64,000 bases of DNA from Rhizobium sp. C4 (GCF_021026315.1 NZ_JAJNCX010000003.1:372001-436000); one strand, 5' to 3'; positions 7,348 to 17,351 are shown, counted from the first letter of the stretch. The notes: generated from the letters alone by a model not told the origin. Program-made: numbers and translations.

Positions 7348-9198
7348 ATGTTGTCCAGACTTCGTGCACTTCCCCTGACGGCGCAGATCCTCTTGAGCGT
7401 ATCCGCCGTGCTGATCGCCGGCGAGGCCCTCAAGGTCGCGACCGACATTGCCGGCGACCGACGGCGGATCGAGACCAATGGCGAGCTGCGCGGCAATGCC
7501 GCCCTCGACATGCTGGAGGCGGTCCATGTCCAGGCGATGCTCAATCGCGGCCAGATCGAGGATGGCGACCCGGCGGTGGAAACGCTGAACGGCACGATGA
7601 CGCAGTTTTCCAAGTCCAATGCCGGCATCGGCATCTGGATCGTCATGGCCGACAAGGTAATGAATTTCCAGAAGCAGCAGGGCAGCCGGCAATTGCCGGC
7701 GCATGACGAGTTCGACAAGCAGGTTCTCTCCTCCAGGGAGCGTGCCGCGACGGTGGAGAACGGAACGACGCTGCGACTCTCGCGGCCCGTCATTCTCGGG
7801 CAGGGGAGTGCGGCCGACGAGCGCTGCGGCACCTGCCATACCGGCATGATGGATATCCAGCCGGGCGAGGCCATGGGCGTCTACAGCGCCGCCGTCGATC
7901 TCGGCCCCGATCTTGCCGCCTGGCAGGAGAGGCTGAAAGGCCGTATCCTGACCGGCGTCGGCACGCTGGCCGTGACGCTGATCCTGATCTTCGGCCTCCT
8001 GCGCCTTACGACATTGCGCCCGCTGCGCCGTCTGGCCGCGCTGACCAGCCGGCTTGCCGCCGGCGATCTCTCAATTTCGACCGGCATGGCGCGGCGCAAG
8101 GACGAAATCGGCGCGCTGGCCCGCTCGCTTGATGTCTTCCGCGACGCGTCCGCCGCCAACAAGCGGCTGGAAAAGGAGGCGGAAGAACATCGCCTGACGG
8201 CGGAGGCCGATCGCCTCGCCGCTCAGGAGAAGGCGGAGGCCGATGCAGCCGAGCGCCTGCGCATCGCCACATCCGGCCTTGCCGGGGGGCTGAAACGTCT
8301 CGCCTCCGGCGATCTCTCCGTCAGCCTCGATAGCCGCTTTGCGCCTGAATTCGAGGAGTTGCGCAAGGACTTCAACGAATCCGTGCGCCAGCTGGGCGAA
8401 ACGCTGGTCGCGATCCGCGACGCGGCCGGCTCGATCGACCAGGGCAGCAGCGAGATTGCGTCCGGTGTCGGTGAACTCTCGAAGCGCACCGAAAGCCAGG
8501 CCGCCTCGCTCGACGAGACGACGGAAGCGCTGGCTCAGATCACCCAGCATGTTGCCTCCTCCGCCAAGCGTGTTGCCGAAGCGCGCACGGTGGCAGCCCA
8601 GGCCAATGACAGCGCCCGCAAGTCCGGAACCGTGGTGGCCAACGCCGAAGAGGCGATGGGCCGCATCGAGGAGTCCTCCGCCAAGATCGCCAACATCATC
8701 AGCGTCATCGACGAGATTGCCTTCCAGACCAATCTTCTGGCGCTGAATGCCGGCGTCGAGGCCGCACGCGCCGGCGATGCCGGCAAGGGCTTCGCGGTCG
8801 TGGCACAGGAAGTCCGCGCATTGGCCGGCCGTTCGGCAGATGCTGCACGCGAGATCAAGACGCTGATCGAGAATTCCTCCCGCGAGGTCGCCGGTGGCGT
8901 TGCCCATGTCCGCGACACGGGCGAGGCGCTGAACATGATCAGCGGCCACATCGTCTCGATCAACGAGTTGATGGATGCCATCACCAAGGCAAGCGGCGAG
9001 CAGTCTACAAGCCTCGATGCCGTGAACCGCGCGCTCGGCACGCTGGATCACGTCACCCAGCAGAACGTGTCCATGGTGGAGCGCACCGATGCATCGACGA
9101 CAGGCCTCGCCAACGAGGCCTCGCATCTGCGCGAAATGGTGGGACGGTTCAGGCTGATCGGCGACCACCGGACGGACCGGCGCAGCGACGCCGCCTGA
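7348..9198 (+). CDS. methyl-accepting chemotaxis protein with haem-c-binding periplasmic domain
   Basis: Transmembrane chemoreceptor of about 616 residues signalling to CheA/CheW. Order: short cytoplasmic tail, TM1 near 12-29, a periplasmic domain of about 165 residues, TM2 near 194-216, HAMP (RRLAALTSRLAAGDLS), coiled-coil linker, second HAMP-like segment (LKRLASGDLSVSL), and the signalling hairpin with the DEIAFQTNLLALNAGVEAAR tip near residue 470. The periplasmic domain contains RCGTCHTG at residues 159-166, a canonical CxxCH covalent haem motif, as in DUF3365/Tll0287-like sensor domains. ATG at 7348 follows GGAG seven bases upstream. No C-terminal CheR-docking pentapeptide. Likely senses redox state, oxygen or NO; this is inference. 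Confidence 0.9.
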   Translation: MLSRLRALPLTAQILLSVSAVLIAGEALKVATDIAGDRRRIETNGELRGNAALDMLEAVHVQAMLNRGQIEDGDPAVETLNGTMTQFSKSNAGIGIWIVMADKVMNFQKQQGSRQLPAHDEFDKQVLSSRERAATVENGTTLRLSRPVILGQGSAADERCGTCHTGMMDIQPGEAMGVYSAAVDLGPDLAAWQERLKGRILTGVGTLAVTLILIFGLLRLTTLRPLRRLAALTSRLAAGDLSISTGMARRKDEIGALARSLDVFRDASAANKRLEKEAEEHRLTAEADRLAAQEKAEADAAERLRIATSGLAGGLKRLASGDLSVSLDSRFAPEFEELRKDFNESVRQLGETLVAIRDAAGSIDQGSSEIASGVGELSKRTESQAASLDETTEALAQITQHVASSAKRVAEARTVAAQANDSARKSGTVVANAEEAMGRIEESSAKIANIISVIDEIAFQTNLLALNAGVEAARAGDAGKGFAVVAQEVRALAGRSADAAREIKTLIENSSREVAGGVAHVRDTGEALNMISGHIVSINELMDAITKASGEQSTSLDAVNRALGTLDHVTQQNVSMVERTDASTTGLANEASHLREMVGRFRLIGDHRTDRRSDAA

Positions 9199-9276
9199 TC
9201 TCTTGCCGGCCGATCTCTTGCCCGAAGGCCTGCGCCGTGCTTATCGTCTGTCCACGACTTGAGGGGATGGACAGTG

Positions 9277-10305
9277 ATGACGAAGACAGCGCAAACCCTG
9301 TGTGCTCTGGCGGCGGTTGGCTTTTCAGCGGTTGCCGCGCCGGCGCTTGCCAATGACTCGACCGCGCAGATGAAGACCGGCGGCCTCGAATTCGTCCAGA
9401 CCGACGATATCGAGATGGCCGAAGAGAAGCTTTATGTTTCGCCCGAAAAGGTGACGGTCGAATATCGCTTCCACAACAAGGCGAACAAGGACATCGAGTC
9501 GCTGGTCGCCTTTCCGATGCCGGACCTCGAGAGCGGCGTCGAAATCAATGTGGCGATCGACTACGATGCCGGCGACAACTTTCTCGGCTTCACGGTCAAC
9601 CAGGACGGCAAGGACATCAAACCGGAACTCCAGCAGCAGGCGCTGGTCCATGGCGTCGATCTGACCGACCGCCTGAAGGCGCTCAACATTCCGCTCATCC
9701 CCAATTCGCAGGCCTCGACTGCAGCACTTGAGAAGCTGCCGGCCGACAAGCTGGCCGAACTCGTGACGCTTGGCCTGGTGCGCGTCGATCAGTGGGACGA
9801 CGGCAAGGGCATGAAGGATCACCCGACCTCGAACTGGACGCTGCGCTCCGTCTACTGGTGGAAAACCGTCTATCCCGCCGGCAAGGATGTGATCGTCAAG
9901 CACGGCTACAAGACCAGCGTCGGCGGCACGGTTGACGTGACCTATCTCGACGAAAACGGCCAGCCCAAGGGCGAGCAGTGGAACGACTATCTCAAGCGCT
10001 ACTGCCTCGACGACAACATGGTCAAGATCGCCCAGAAGAGCTGGAAGGCAAATCAGGAAAACAAGGGTCCGCTCTATGTCGAGAACTGGATTTCCTACAT
10101 CCTGATGACCGGCAACAACTGGGCCGGCCCCATCGGCAAGTTCACGCTGACGGTGGACAAGGGCAAGCCGGAAAACGTCATCAGCCTCTGCGGCGACGGC
10201 ATCAAGAAGACGGGCGCCACGACGTTTGAAATGCAGAAGACGGATTTCTATCCCGAGCGGGATCTGGAAATCCTGCTGCTGGTGCCGGCGAATTTTCAGC
10301 AGTGA
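9277..10305 (+). CDS. DUF4424 domain-containing secreted protein
   Basis: About 342 residues with a Sec signal peptide (TKTAQTLCALAAVGFSAV, cleavage after APALA). The mature part is a beta-rich protein with the DUF4424 opening SPEKVTVEYRFHNKANKD and VAFPMPDLE, and tryptophan-rich segments (SVYWWKTVYPAG, ENWISYILMTGNNW). Paired cysteines (RYCLDD and SLCGDG) could form a disulfide. Function unknown; periplasmic. The ATG at 9277 has GAGGGG about ten bases upstream; a GTG at 9274 directly precedes it. It lies 78 bp after the chemoreceptor in the same direction but has no obvious functional tie to it. Confidence 0.85.
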   Translation: MTKTAQTLCALAAVGFSAVAAPALANDSTAQMKTGGLEFVQTDDIEMAEEKLYVSPEKVTVEYRFHNKANKDIESLVAFPMPDLESGVEINVAIDYDAGDNFLGFTVNQDGKDIKPELQQQALVHGVDLTDRLKALNIPLIPNSQASTAALEKLPADKLAELVTLGLVRVDQWDDGKGMKDHPTSNWTLRSVYWWKTVYPAGKDVIVKHGYKTSVGGTVDVTYLDENGQPKGEQWNDYLKRYCLDDNMVKIAQKSWKANQENKGPLYVENWISYILMTGNNWAGPIGKFTLTVDKGKPENVISLCGDGIKKTGATTFEMQKTDFYPERDLEILLLVPANFQQ

Positions 10306-10403
10306 ACAGTGCGGCTGCATCCCGGATTGCGAAACATCCGTCGCTTCTGTAATTTTCTATGCAATTTTGTTGCCTCAACCAACTTATATAAAGGAGGTGA
10401 ACA

Positions 10404-10717
10404 ATGGATGTTGGTCTCAAAATGAAGTTGCTCGAAGCGATTATGTTGTATATTTTTTCCGGCCCAATTTTATTTAATTTCATTTGTAAATTTATAAGAC
10501 CGACAACATTTTATTTAGATAACGGCTTTTATTTTTCAAAGATATTGGAATATATATCTATAGTGGTGAAGATATTCAAAATCCGGAGGAGGAGAAGAAG
10601 TACAGATTAAGCCAGAAGGCTACGTATTTCTTCGGTATTCCGTTCTTTATTTTTGTGTCCGGCTTTATTCATGTAGGTTCAATATATAATATTTATTATT
10701 ATTGGAAAAACTGGTGA
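10404..10717 (+). pseudogene. AT-rich small membrane protein gene, frameshifted
   Basis: A near-perfect Shine-Dalgarno AAGGAGGTGA (10391-10400) precedes the ATG at 10404. The first frame encodes a hydrophobic start (EAIMLYIFSGPILFNFICKF) and then ends in a basic tail at 10610. From about 10523 the -1 frame reads on sensibly as FKDIGIYIYSGEDIQNPEEE and a second hydrophobic helix (YFFGIPFFIFVSGFIHVGSI), stopping at 10717. Joined, the two frames give a roughly 104-residue protein with two membrane helices. A one-base loss in the T-runs at 10527-10536 explains it. Base composition is far more AT-rich than neighbours, suggesting foreign origin. No family recognised. Confidence 0.5.
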
Positions 10718-10833
10718 CAAATTCATGCGGGCGAGCTTTGCCTGAAGCAGGCGGCAACCGCATTGGCCCAAGGCCCGACGATCGGAAGGCTGTAAACTAT
10801 TTGCGCTCAACTCAGCGACAGAGGCGTAACACC

Positions 10834-12747
10834 TCAAGCTCGCTGCGTCAGATGCGCCGTGCCCAGCGCCTCAAAAACCGTCCTGACGATGCCTGCGCGA
10901 TCCAACCCGGCCTTGGCATACATCGCCTCGGGCTTGGCCTGATCCATCCACACATCCGGCAGAACCATCGGGCGAACCTTTAGCCCGCCGTCGATCAGCC
11001 CTTCGCGGGCGAGGAATTGCAGCACATGGCTGGCGAAGCCGCCAATCGAGCCTTCCTCGATGGTCACAAGAACCTCGTGCTCGCGGGCGAGCCGGCGGAT
11101 CATGTCCTCGTCCAGCGGCTTGGCGAAGCGCGCGTCGGCGACCGTGGTCGAGAGACCCGCAGCCTCCAGGTCTTCCGCCGCCAGCAGACATTCGGCCAGA
11201 CGCGTGCCGAACGAGAGGAGGGCGACCTTGGTGCCTTCCTTGGCGATGCGGCCCTTGCCGATCGCAAGAATCTCGCCGCGCTCCGGCATGTCGATGCCGA
11301 CGCCTTCGCCGCGCGGATAGCGGAAGGAAATCGGGCCCTCGTCATAGGCAACCGCCGTGCGCACCATATGCTTCAGCTCCGCCTCGTCGCTTGCCGCCAT
11401 GACGACGAAGCCGGGCAGGAGCGCGAGATAGGCGGTATCGAACGAGCCCGCATGCGTCGGCCCGTCGGCGCCGACAAAGCCGGCGCGGTCGATGGGGAAG
11501 CGCACGGGCAGCTTCTGGATGGCGACGTCATGCACGACCTGGTCATAGGCGCGCTGCAGGAAGGTCGAATAGAGCGCGGCAAAGGGCTTCATGCCGTCGC
11601 AGGCAAGCCCGGCGGCAAAGGTCACGGCATGCTGCTCGGCAATGCCGACGTCGAAGGTGCGCGTCGGATAGGCCTCGGCAAACTTGTCGAGCCCGGTGCC
11701 CGAGGGCATGGCGGCGGTGATCGCCACGATCTTGTCGTCGCTCGCGGCTTCCTGCACCAGCGTCTCGCCGAAGACGGACGTGTAGCTCGGCGCATTCGGC
11801 TTCACCTTGGCCTGCGCCCCGGTGATGACGTCGAACTTGTTGACCCCGTGATACTTGTCGGCGGCGGCTTCCGCCGGGGCATAGCCCTTGCCTTTCTGCG
11901 TCACGACATGGATCAGCACCGGACCCTGCTGGTTGTCGCGCACATTGCGCAGCACGGGCAGGAGATGTTCGAAGGAATGGCCGTCGATCGGGCCGATATG
12001 GTAGAAGCCGAGCTCCTCGAACATCGTGCCGCCGGTGACGTAACCGCGCGCGTGTTCGACGGCGCGGGTAATGGCGCGGTCAACCGTCTTGCCAAGATAG
12101 GCCGTCAGCTTCTTGCCGAATTCGCGCACGCCCATATAGGTGCGGCCCGAGGCGAGGCGGGCCAGATAGGCGCTCATCGCGCCCGTCGGCGGGGCAATCG
12201 ACATGTCGTTGTCGTTAAGGATGACAATGAGGCGCGCATCGAGCGCACCGGCATTGTTCAGCGCCTCGAAGGCCATGCCGGCCGACATCGCGCCATCGCC
12301 GATCACGGCAATCACGCGCCGGTCGCTGCCCTGCAGGTCGGCGGCGACAGCCATGCCGAGGCCGGCGGAGATCGAGGTCGAGGAATGGCCGGCGCCGAAG
12401 GGATCGTATTCGCTCTCGCCGCGCTTGGTGAAGCCGGAAAGCCCGCCTTCCTGCCGCAGCGTGCGGATGCGCTCGCGGCGTCCGGTCAGGATCTTGTGCG
12501 GGTAGCACTGGTGGCCGACATCGAAGATGATGCGGTCGTCGGGCGTGTTGAAGACCTTGTGCAGCGCGATCGTCAGTTCCACCACGCCAAGCCCGGCGCC
12601 CAGATGTCCGCCGGTCTTGGAAACGGCATCGACCATCTCGGCGCGCAGCTCGGAAGCCAGCTGCGGCAGATCGCGGTCTTCAACCTGTTTCAGGTCCGCC
12701 GGATAATGGACGGTGTCGAGCAGAGGGGTGGAGGGTACGCTCGTCAA
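10834..12747 (-). CDS. dxs: 1-deoxy-D-xylulose-5-phosphate synthase
   Basis: Thiamine-diphosphate enzyme that condenses pyruvate and glyceraldehyde-3-phosphate, entry step of the MEP isoprenoid pathway (ispH, the last step, is at 48.7 kb). 637 residues, full length. Visible are the N-terminal [17 protein letters not shown], the ThDP/Mg motif [33 protein letters not shown], and the transketolase C-half with [18 protein letters not shown] and [15 protein letters not shown]. The start is TTG at 12747 with GAAGG about ten bases upstream; the start agrees with the short N-terminus usual for the family. Stand-alone between the AT-rich patch and pirin gene. Confidence 0.96.
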   Translation of the reverse strand: MTSVPSTPLLDTVHYPADLKQVEDRDLPQLASELRAEMVDAVSKTGGHLGAGLGVVELTIALHKVFNTPDDRIIFDVGHQCYPHKILTGRRERIRTLRQEGGLSGFTKRGESEYDPFGAGHSSTSISAGLGMAVAADLQGSDRRVIAVIGDGAMSAGMAFEALNNAGALDARLIVILNDNDMSIAPPTGAMSAYLARLASGRTYMGVREFGKKLTAYLGKTVDRAITRAVEHARGYVTGGTMFEELGFYHIGPIDGHSFEHLLPVLRNVRDNQQGPVLIHVVTQKGKGYAPAEAAADKYHGVNKFDVITGAQAKVKPNAPSYTSVFGETLVQEAASDDKIVAITAAMPSGTGLDKFAEAYPTRTFDVGIAEQHAVTFAAGLACDGMKPFAALYSTFLQRAYDQVVHDVAIQKLPVRFPIDRAGFVGADGPTHAGSFDTAYLALLPGFVVMAASDEAELKHMVRTAVAYDEGPISFRYPRGEGVGIDMPERGEILAIGKGRIAKEGTKVALLSFGTRLAECLLAAEDLEAAGLSTTVADARFAKPLDEDMIRRLAREHEVLVTIEEGSIGGFASHVLQFLAREGLIDGGLKVRPMVLPDVWMDQAKPEAMYAKAGLDRAGIVRTVFEALGTAHLTQRA

Positions 12748-12979
12748 TGGATCTCGGCCTTCTACAGCAATTCCGGCAAACTTGCGTCGCCGTGTTCTTT
12801 CCGGAACCGCATTTACAAAAATACTGGAAGCAAGTCAGCCGACAGGACTGTCGCCACTCATGCCCGTTTCATGCCTGTTGGGTCCCCGGTCAAGCAATCC
12901 ACTGCCTATAGTCCATCGTGTTCTGCGTTGAAAGCGGCAAGACGATGACGCCCAACACTCGTCTTAATAATAATTCATT

Positions 12980-13903
12980 TCACCCCTGTGGCAAAGGTAC
13001 GAACTCTTCCTCGTCACCCGGCACGATGTCGAAACGACCCGTTTTCCACTCTTCCTTGGCCTGTTCTATGCTCTCCTTGGAAGAGGAGACGAAGTTCCAC
13101 CAGATGTAGCGATGCGAATTGAGCGCATCGCCGCCGAAGAACATCACATGCGCGCCGAGCGGCCCGGCTTCGAACAGGATGGCATCGCGCGGGCTCAAGA
13201 CCAGCAGCTGGTCGGCCTCGAACGTCGTTCCCGCGACCGTCACCGTGCCGGAAAGAACATAGGCCGCGCGCTCCTCCCACTTGGGCGCGAGCGAAAAGCG
13301 CGCGCCGGGCTCAAGCTTGATGTCGAGATAAAGCGTCCCCGTCGGCACCTTCACCGGCGACTTCATGCCTTCATAGGCACCGATCACCAGCCGGCCCTGC
13401 AGCCCGGCCGCGGAAAATTCCGGCATCACGGCGGCTTCGGTATGCGCAAAGCTCGGATCGGTTTCCTCCAGCTGGTCCGGCAATGCCAGCCACGTCTGCA
13501 GGCCGGAGATTGATTGCGGATGGCCGCGCAGCTTTTCCGGCGAGCGCTCGGAATGCACGATGCCACGCCCGGCGGTCATCAGGTTGATGTCGCCCGGCTG
13601 GATGACCATGTCATTGCCCAGGCTGTCCTTGTGCGTGATCTGCCCGTCGAAGAGATAGGTGACGGTCGAAAGCCCGATATGCGGGTGAGGGCGCACATCG
13701 AGAGCCGCATCCGCCTTCAGGATCGCCGGCCCCATCCGGTCGAAGAAGATGAAAGGCCCGACGAGCCGGCGTTTGGCCGAAGGCAGGGCGCGCCGCACTT
13801 CCAGCCCGCCGATATCGCTGGTGCGCGGCACGATCAGCAGTTCGACTGCGTCGCAGGCGCTGGCGTCGCCGGGTTCGGGATCCTGGCCGGGAAAGAAGGA
13901 CAT
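12980..13903 (-). CDS. pirin family protein
   Basis: Bicupin of about 307 residues. The N-terminal cupin has the pirin signature: RRALPSAKRRLVGPFIFFDRMGP followed by RPHPHIGLSTVTYLFDG and TAGRGIVHSERSPE, which supply the His/Glu metal ligands. The C-terminal domain includes the pirin_C block (PKWEERAAYVLSGTVTVAG). Bacterial pirins include quercetinases and pyruvate dehydrogenase modulators; the exact activity here is unknown. The ATG at 13903 has AAGGA seven bases upstream; a GTG one codon earlier is less likely. Divergent from marR across a 223-bp intergenic region. Confidence 0.9.
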   Translation of the reverse strand: MSFFPGQDPEPGDASACDAVELLIVPRTSDIGGLEVRRALPSAKRRLVGPFIFFDRMGPAILKADAALDVRPHPHIGLSTVTYLFDGQITHKDSLGNDMVIQPGDINLMTAGRGIVHSERSPEKLRGHPQSISGLQTWLALPDQLEETDPSFAHTEAAVMPEFSAAGLQGRLVIGAYEGMKSPVKVPTGTLYLDIKLEPGARFSLAPKWEERAAYVLSGTVTVAGTTFEADQLLVLSPRDAILFEAGPLGAHVMFFGGDALNSHRYIWWNFVSSSKESIEQAKEEWKTGRFDIVPGDEEEFVPLPQG

Positions 13904-14096
13904 CACGCTTTCCTTTCATCAAATTTCTGGCTGCTAAACTACTCACTCCGGCGGCAAGCGCAATTGCCCGGAAACAATTCGGTAAGCATCCCGTAATTTT
14001 CCCCGGATCGGGCGGGCAACCTTCCGCTGAATTTTGCGCTTGCGCTGTCTCACCCACTTGCGAAAGCGCAAGATAATTTATATATGCTACCTTATT

Positions 14097-14110
14097 ATAA
14101 GTAAGCTTAT
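14097..14110 (+). promoter_or_regulatory. candidate MarR-type operator
   Basis: ATAAGTAAGCTTAT: arms ATAAG and CTTAT separated by four bases, in an AT-rich stretch 17 bases before the marR ATG. Position and symmetry fit autoregulation by the MarR protein of the efflux operon. A second inverted repeat, CTTGCG/CGCAAG, lies at 14057-14072. Confidence 0.4.
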
Positions 14111-14126
14111 CTTTTCAGGCGATACG

Positions 14127-14591
14127 ATGCCAACGGAAGACCGGACAATCGGAGTGGTGCTGCACGAGGTTGCGCGATTGATGCGCAAGCGATTCGAGCA
14201 GCGTGCCCGTCATGTCGGTCTGACGCGCTCGCAATGGCAGACGCTGGCGCTGCTGTCGCGCAACGAGGGCGTCAACCAGAAGGCGCTTGCCGAGATGCAG
14301 GAGGTCGAGCCGATCACGCTCATGCGGCTGATCGACAAGCTCTCCGAGCACGGCCTTGTCGAACGCCGCAAACACGAGACCGACCGGCGGATCTGGCTGC
14401 TCTACATGACGGAGCGGGCGCGCAGCCTGCTCGGTGAGATGCGCGGCATGGCAACCGAAACCGGTGCTGAAGCTATGGATGGCATTTCCGAAACGGACCA
14501 GCGACGGATGCTGGAAATGCTGGAAACCATGAAATCAAACCTGAGCAAAGGCTGCCGGCCGGCAGCGGAAGTCGAGAAGAAAAATGTCTGA
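14127..14591 (+). CDS. MarR family transcriptional regulator of the efflux operon
   Basis: About 154 residues, winged helix-turn-helix. The core LTRSQWQTLALLSRNEGVNQ, the recognition helix region EPITLMRLIDKLSEHGLVER and the wing ETDRRIWLLYMTERA are typical of MarR. It probably represses its own operon and is released by a toxic ligand. The ATG at 14127 was chosen over an upstream in-frame codon because the MarR homology begins here. Its stop overlaps the emrA start by eight bases, so regulator and pump genes form one operon. Confidence 0.92.
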   Translation: MPTEDRTIGVVLHEVARLMRKRFEQRARHVGLTRSQWQTLALLSRNEGVNQKALAEMQEVEPITLMRLIDKLSEHGLVERRKHETDRRIWLLYMTERARSLLGEMRGMATETGAEAMDGISETDQRRMLEMLETMKSNLSKGCRPAAEVEKKNV

Positions 14592-15768
14592 GCCAGTGAA
14601 GATCCGCCAGGGTGAAGATGCAGGCGCCGCCAAGATGGAGCGCCAGGCCAACACGTCCGAAGCCACCGGCAGCGCCGCACCCGCTGCAATCCCCGCAGCC
14701 AAGTCGAAGCGCTCGCGCGTGCGCGGCCTTCTCTTTGCCGCACTCCCCATCGCCCTCGTCGTCGGCGGCTACTATTATGTCACCGGCGGCCAGCTGGTCA
14801 CGGTCGACAATGCCTATGTGCAGGCCCGGATCGCCGGTGTCTCGACCGATGTCGGCGGTACGATCAAGTCGATCGAGGTTCATGACAACGAGAAGGTGAC
14901 GGCCGGCCAGGTGCTCTACAAGCTCGACCCGGCCAGCTACCAGATCGCGCTGGACGGCGCGAAGGCCAAGGTCGATGCCGCGCGCAACGATCTGCTGACG
15001 CTGAAGGCAACCTACGCCCAGGATCAGGCGCAGATCGTCCAGGCCCAGGCTGACCTTCCCTTCTTTGAAGACGCCTATGCCCGCGCCCAGAAGCTGGTCT
15101 CCTCCGCCACCGCCTCCAAGGCGACGCTGGATCAGGCCAGCCACGATCTGGAATCGGCCAAGCAGAAGGTCGATGTCGCCAAGGCCGAAGCCGCTGCAAC
15201 ACTTGCCAAGCTGAACGGCAATGTCGACCTGCCGCTGGAGCAGTTCCCCGAATACATGCAGGCGCAGGCCGCCGTCGAAGACGCGCAGCGCCAGCTCGAC
15301 CACACGACCGTCAAGGCGCCCTTTGATGGCGTCGCCACCAATGTGAATGCCATCCAGATCGGCAGCTATCTGCAGCCGGCGCAGACGGCCTTCTCGCTCG
15401 TCTCGACGAAGGACATGTGGATCGAAGCCAATCCGAAGGAAACCGAGCTGACCTATGTGAAGCCCGGCCAGCCGGTGACGATCTCGATCGACGCCTATCC
15501 GGGCGTGACCTGGAAGGGCGAGGTCGCCAGCGTCAGCCCGGCTTCCGCCTCCAGCTTCTCGCTCCTGCCGGCCCAGAATTCTTCCGGCAACTGGGTGAAG
15601 GTCGTGCAGCGCATTCCCATGCGTGTCGCCGTCAAGGCTGAAGACGGCAAGCCGCAGCTGCGCGCCGGCATGAGCACCGAGGTCGACATCGACACGAACC
15701 ATGCGCGCGGCCTGCCGCAATTCGTCGAAGACCTCCTGGGACGCAGCACGGCCTACGCCCATGAGTAA
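14584..15768 (+). CDS. emrA: HlyD family membrane fusion protein (EmrA-like)
   Basis: Periplasmic adaptor of a tripartite efflux system, 394 residues. A cytoplasmic N-terminus of about 45 residues leads to one membrane helix (GLLFAALPIALVVGGYYYV), then the biotinyl-lipoyl-like domain (TVDNAYVQARIAGVSTDVGG), a long alpha-helical hairpin with coiled-coil character (residues 120-220) and the beta-barrel domain (TVKAPFDGVATNVNAIQIGS). Overlaps marR by 8 bp upstream and emrB by 8 bp downstream, indicating coupled translation. An outer-membrane TolC partner is not encoded here. Confidence 0.92.
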   Translation: MSEPVKIRQGEDAGAAKMERQANTSEATGSAAPAAIPAAKSKRSRVRGLLFAALPIALVVGGYYYVTGGQLVTVDNAYVQARIAGVSTDVGGTIKSIEVHDNEKVTAGQVLYKLDPASYQIALDGAKAKVDAARNDLLTLKATYAQDQAQIVQAQADLPFFEDAYARAQKLVSSATASKATLDQASHDLESAKQKVDVAKAEAAATLAKLNGNVDLPLEQFPEYMQAQAAVEDAQRQLDHTTVKAPFDGVATNVNAIQIGSYLQPAQTAFSLVSTKDMWIEANPKETELTYVKPGQPVTISIDAYPGVTWKGEVASVSPASASSFSLLPAQNSSGNWVKVVQRIPMRVAVKAEDGKPQLRAGMSTEVDIDTNHARGLPQFVEDLLGRSTAYAHE

Positions 15769-17323
15769 CGCCGCTGCCATATCGGCGCCGTTTACGCCGG
15801 TTGCCAATCGCGGTGCCATCGCCGCCTGCGTGATCCTCGCGGTTATCATGCAGGCGCTGGACACGACGATTGCCAACGTCGCGCTGCCCTATATCCAGGG
15901 CAGCGTGTCGGCCAGCGCCGACCAGATCAACTGGGTTCTCACCTCCTATATCGTCGCCGCCGCCATCATGACGCCGCCGTCGGGATTTCTGGCCGCCAAG
16001 TTTGGCCGCAAGCGTATCCTGTCGATCGGCATCGTCGGCTTCGTCGTCTCCTCGATCCTGTGCGGTCTGGCCCAGTCGATCACCCAGATCGTCGCCTTCC
16101 GTCTCATGCAGGGCTTTTTCGGTGCAGCCCTCGTGCCGCTCTCGCAAAGCATCCTGCTCGACATCTATTCGGCTGAAGAGCGCGGCCGTGCCATGGCCAT
16201 GTTCGGCGTGTCCGTCATGGTCGGGCCGATCCTCGGCCCCGTCATCGGCGGCTGGCTGACGGAACACCTCAGCTGGCGCTGGGTCTTCTACATCAACGTC
16301 CCGATCGGCATTCTCGCCGTCATGGGCATCGCCACCTTTGTCAAGGAAACCGAGATCAACGCGAAGGCCAAGCTCGACTGGTTCGGCTTCGGCATGCTGT
16401 CGCTGGCCATCGGCGCGCTTCAGCTCATGCTCGACCGCGGCTCGCAGCTCGACTGGTTCTCGTCAGGGGAAATCATCGTCGAGACGATCATGGCCGCCGG
16501 CGCCTTCTATCTGCTCGTCGTGCACACGCTGACCTCGGAACAGTCCTTCGTCAATCCGCGCCTCTTCCTCGACCGGAACTTCGCGGTGAGCATGCTGTTC
16601 ATCTTCGTCGTCGGCGTGGTGCTGCTCGCGTCGCTCGCGCTGCTGACGCCCTATCTGCAAACGCTGATGGGCTATCCGGTCATCACGGCGGGTCTCGTCA
16701 TGGGGCCGCGCGGTATCGGTACCATGCTCTGCATGATGTTCGTCGGCCGCGCCATCGGCAAGATCGATACGCGCATCCTGCTTTTTGCCGGGCTCGCCGT
16801 GACCGCCTTCGCCATGTATGTCATGACCGGCTGGACACCCGATATCTCGCAATGGGAAATCATCTGGGTTGGCTTCATCCAGGGCGCGGGTCTCGGCCTC
16901 CTCTTCGTGCCGCTGACCACGATCGCCTTTGCAACGCTGCCGGCGCATATGCGCGGCGACGGGACCGGTCTCTATAACCTGTCGCGCAATATCGGATCGA
17001 GCGTGGGCATCGCGGTGGTGTCGGCGCTGCTGACCTCGAACATCCAGGTCAATCACGCCGAAATCGGCGCGGCGCTGACCCCGTTCAACCAGTCGCTTCA
17101 GGCGCTCGCCCATGCGGGGCTGAACCCGAACACGCCGGCCGGGCTTTCAGCGCTCGACGGTCTCGTCACCCTGCAATCGACGATCATCGCCTATGCCGAT
17201 GACTTCAAGCTGCTGATGCTGATGTCGATTGCCGTGATGCCGCTGCTGCTTCTGCTGCAGCCGCCGAAACGCTCCGCCTCCGAGGCGGATCGCGAAGAGG
17301 CGATGGAAGTGGTGATGGAATAA
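15761..17323 (+). CDS. emrB: DHA2 family MFS drug efflux permease (EmrB/QacA type)
   Basis: Proton-driven multidrug exporter of about 520 residues with 14 predicted membrane segments, partner of EmrA. Signature pieces: MQALDTTIANVALPYIQGS in TM1, the motif-A-like loop GFLAAKFGRKRIL, motif C GPILGPVIGGWLTEH, and SWRWVFYINVPIG. The ATG at 15761 sits inside the emrA end and is preferred to the longer upstream frame. The substrate is unknown; EmrAB systems export hydrophobic toxins and, in rhizobia, plant phenolics or flavonoids. Confidence 0.93.
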   Translation: MSNAAAISAPFTPVANRGAIAACVILAVIMQALDTTIANVALPYIQGSVSASADQINWVLTSYIVAAAIMTPPSGFLAAKFGRKRILSIGIVGFVVSSILCGLAQSITQIVAFRLMQGFFGAALVPLSQSILLDIYSAEERGRAMAMFGVSVMVGPILGPVIGGWLTEHLSWRWVFYINVPIGILAVMGIATFVKETEINAKAKLDWFGFGMLSLAIGALQLMLDRGSQLDWFSSGEIIVETIMAAGAFYLLVVHTLTSEQSFVNPRLFLDRNFAVSMLFIFVVGVVLLASLALLTPYLQTLMGYPVITAGLVMGPRGIGTMLCMMFVGRAIGKIDTRILLFAGLAVTAFAMYVMTGWTPDISQWEIIWVGFIQGAGLGLLFVPLTTIAFATLPAHMRGDGTGLYNLSRNIGSSVGIAVVSALLTSNIQVNHAEIGAALTPFNQSLQALAHAGLNPNTPAGLSALDGLVTLQSTIIAYADDFKLLMLMSIAVMPLLLLLQPPKRSASEADREEAMEVVME

Positions 17324-17351
17324 GGCCTGACAAGGCTCACGGCGGACGGGC

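Noticed and set aside
10526-10540. Programmed -1 frameshift in the AT-rich small gene
   Set aside because: No proper slippery heptamer in the zero frame and no downstream stem; a one-base loss in a T-run is simpler.
11017-12948. 643-codon open frame antisense to dxs
   Set aside because: Dxs has full-length motifs on the minus strand; the antisense product is an Arg/Gly/Asp-rich shadow typical of high-GC genes.
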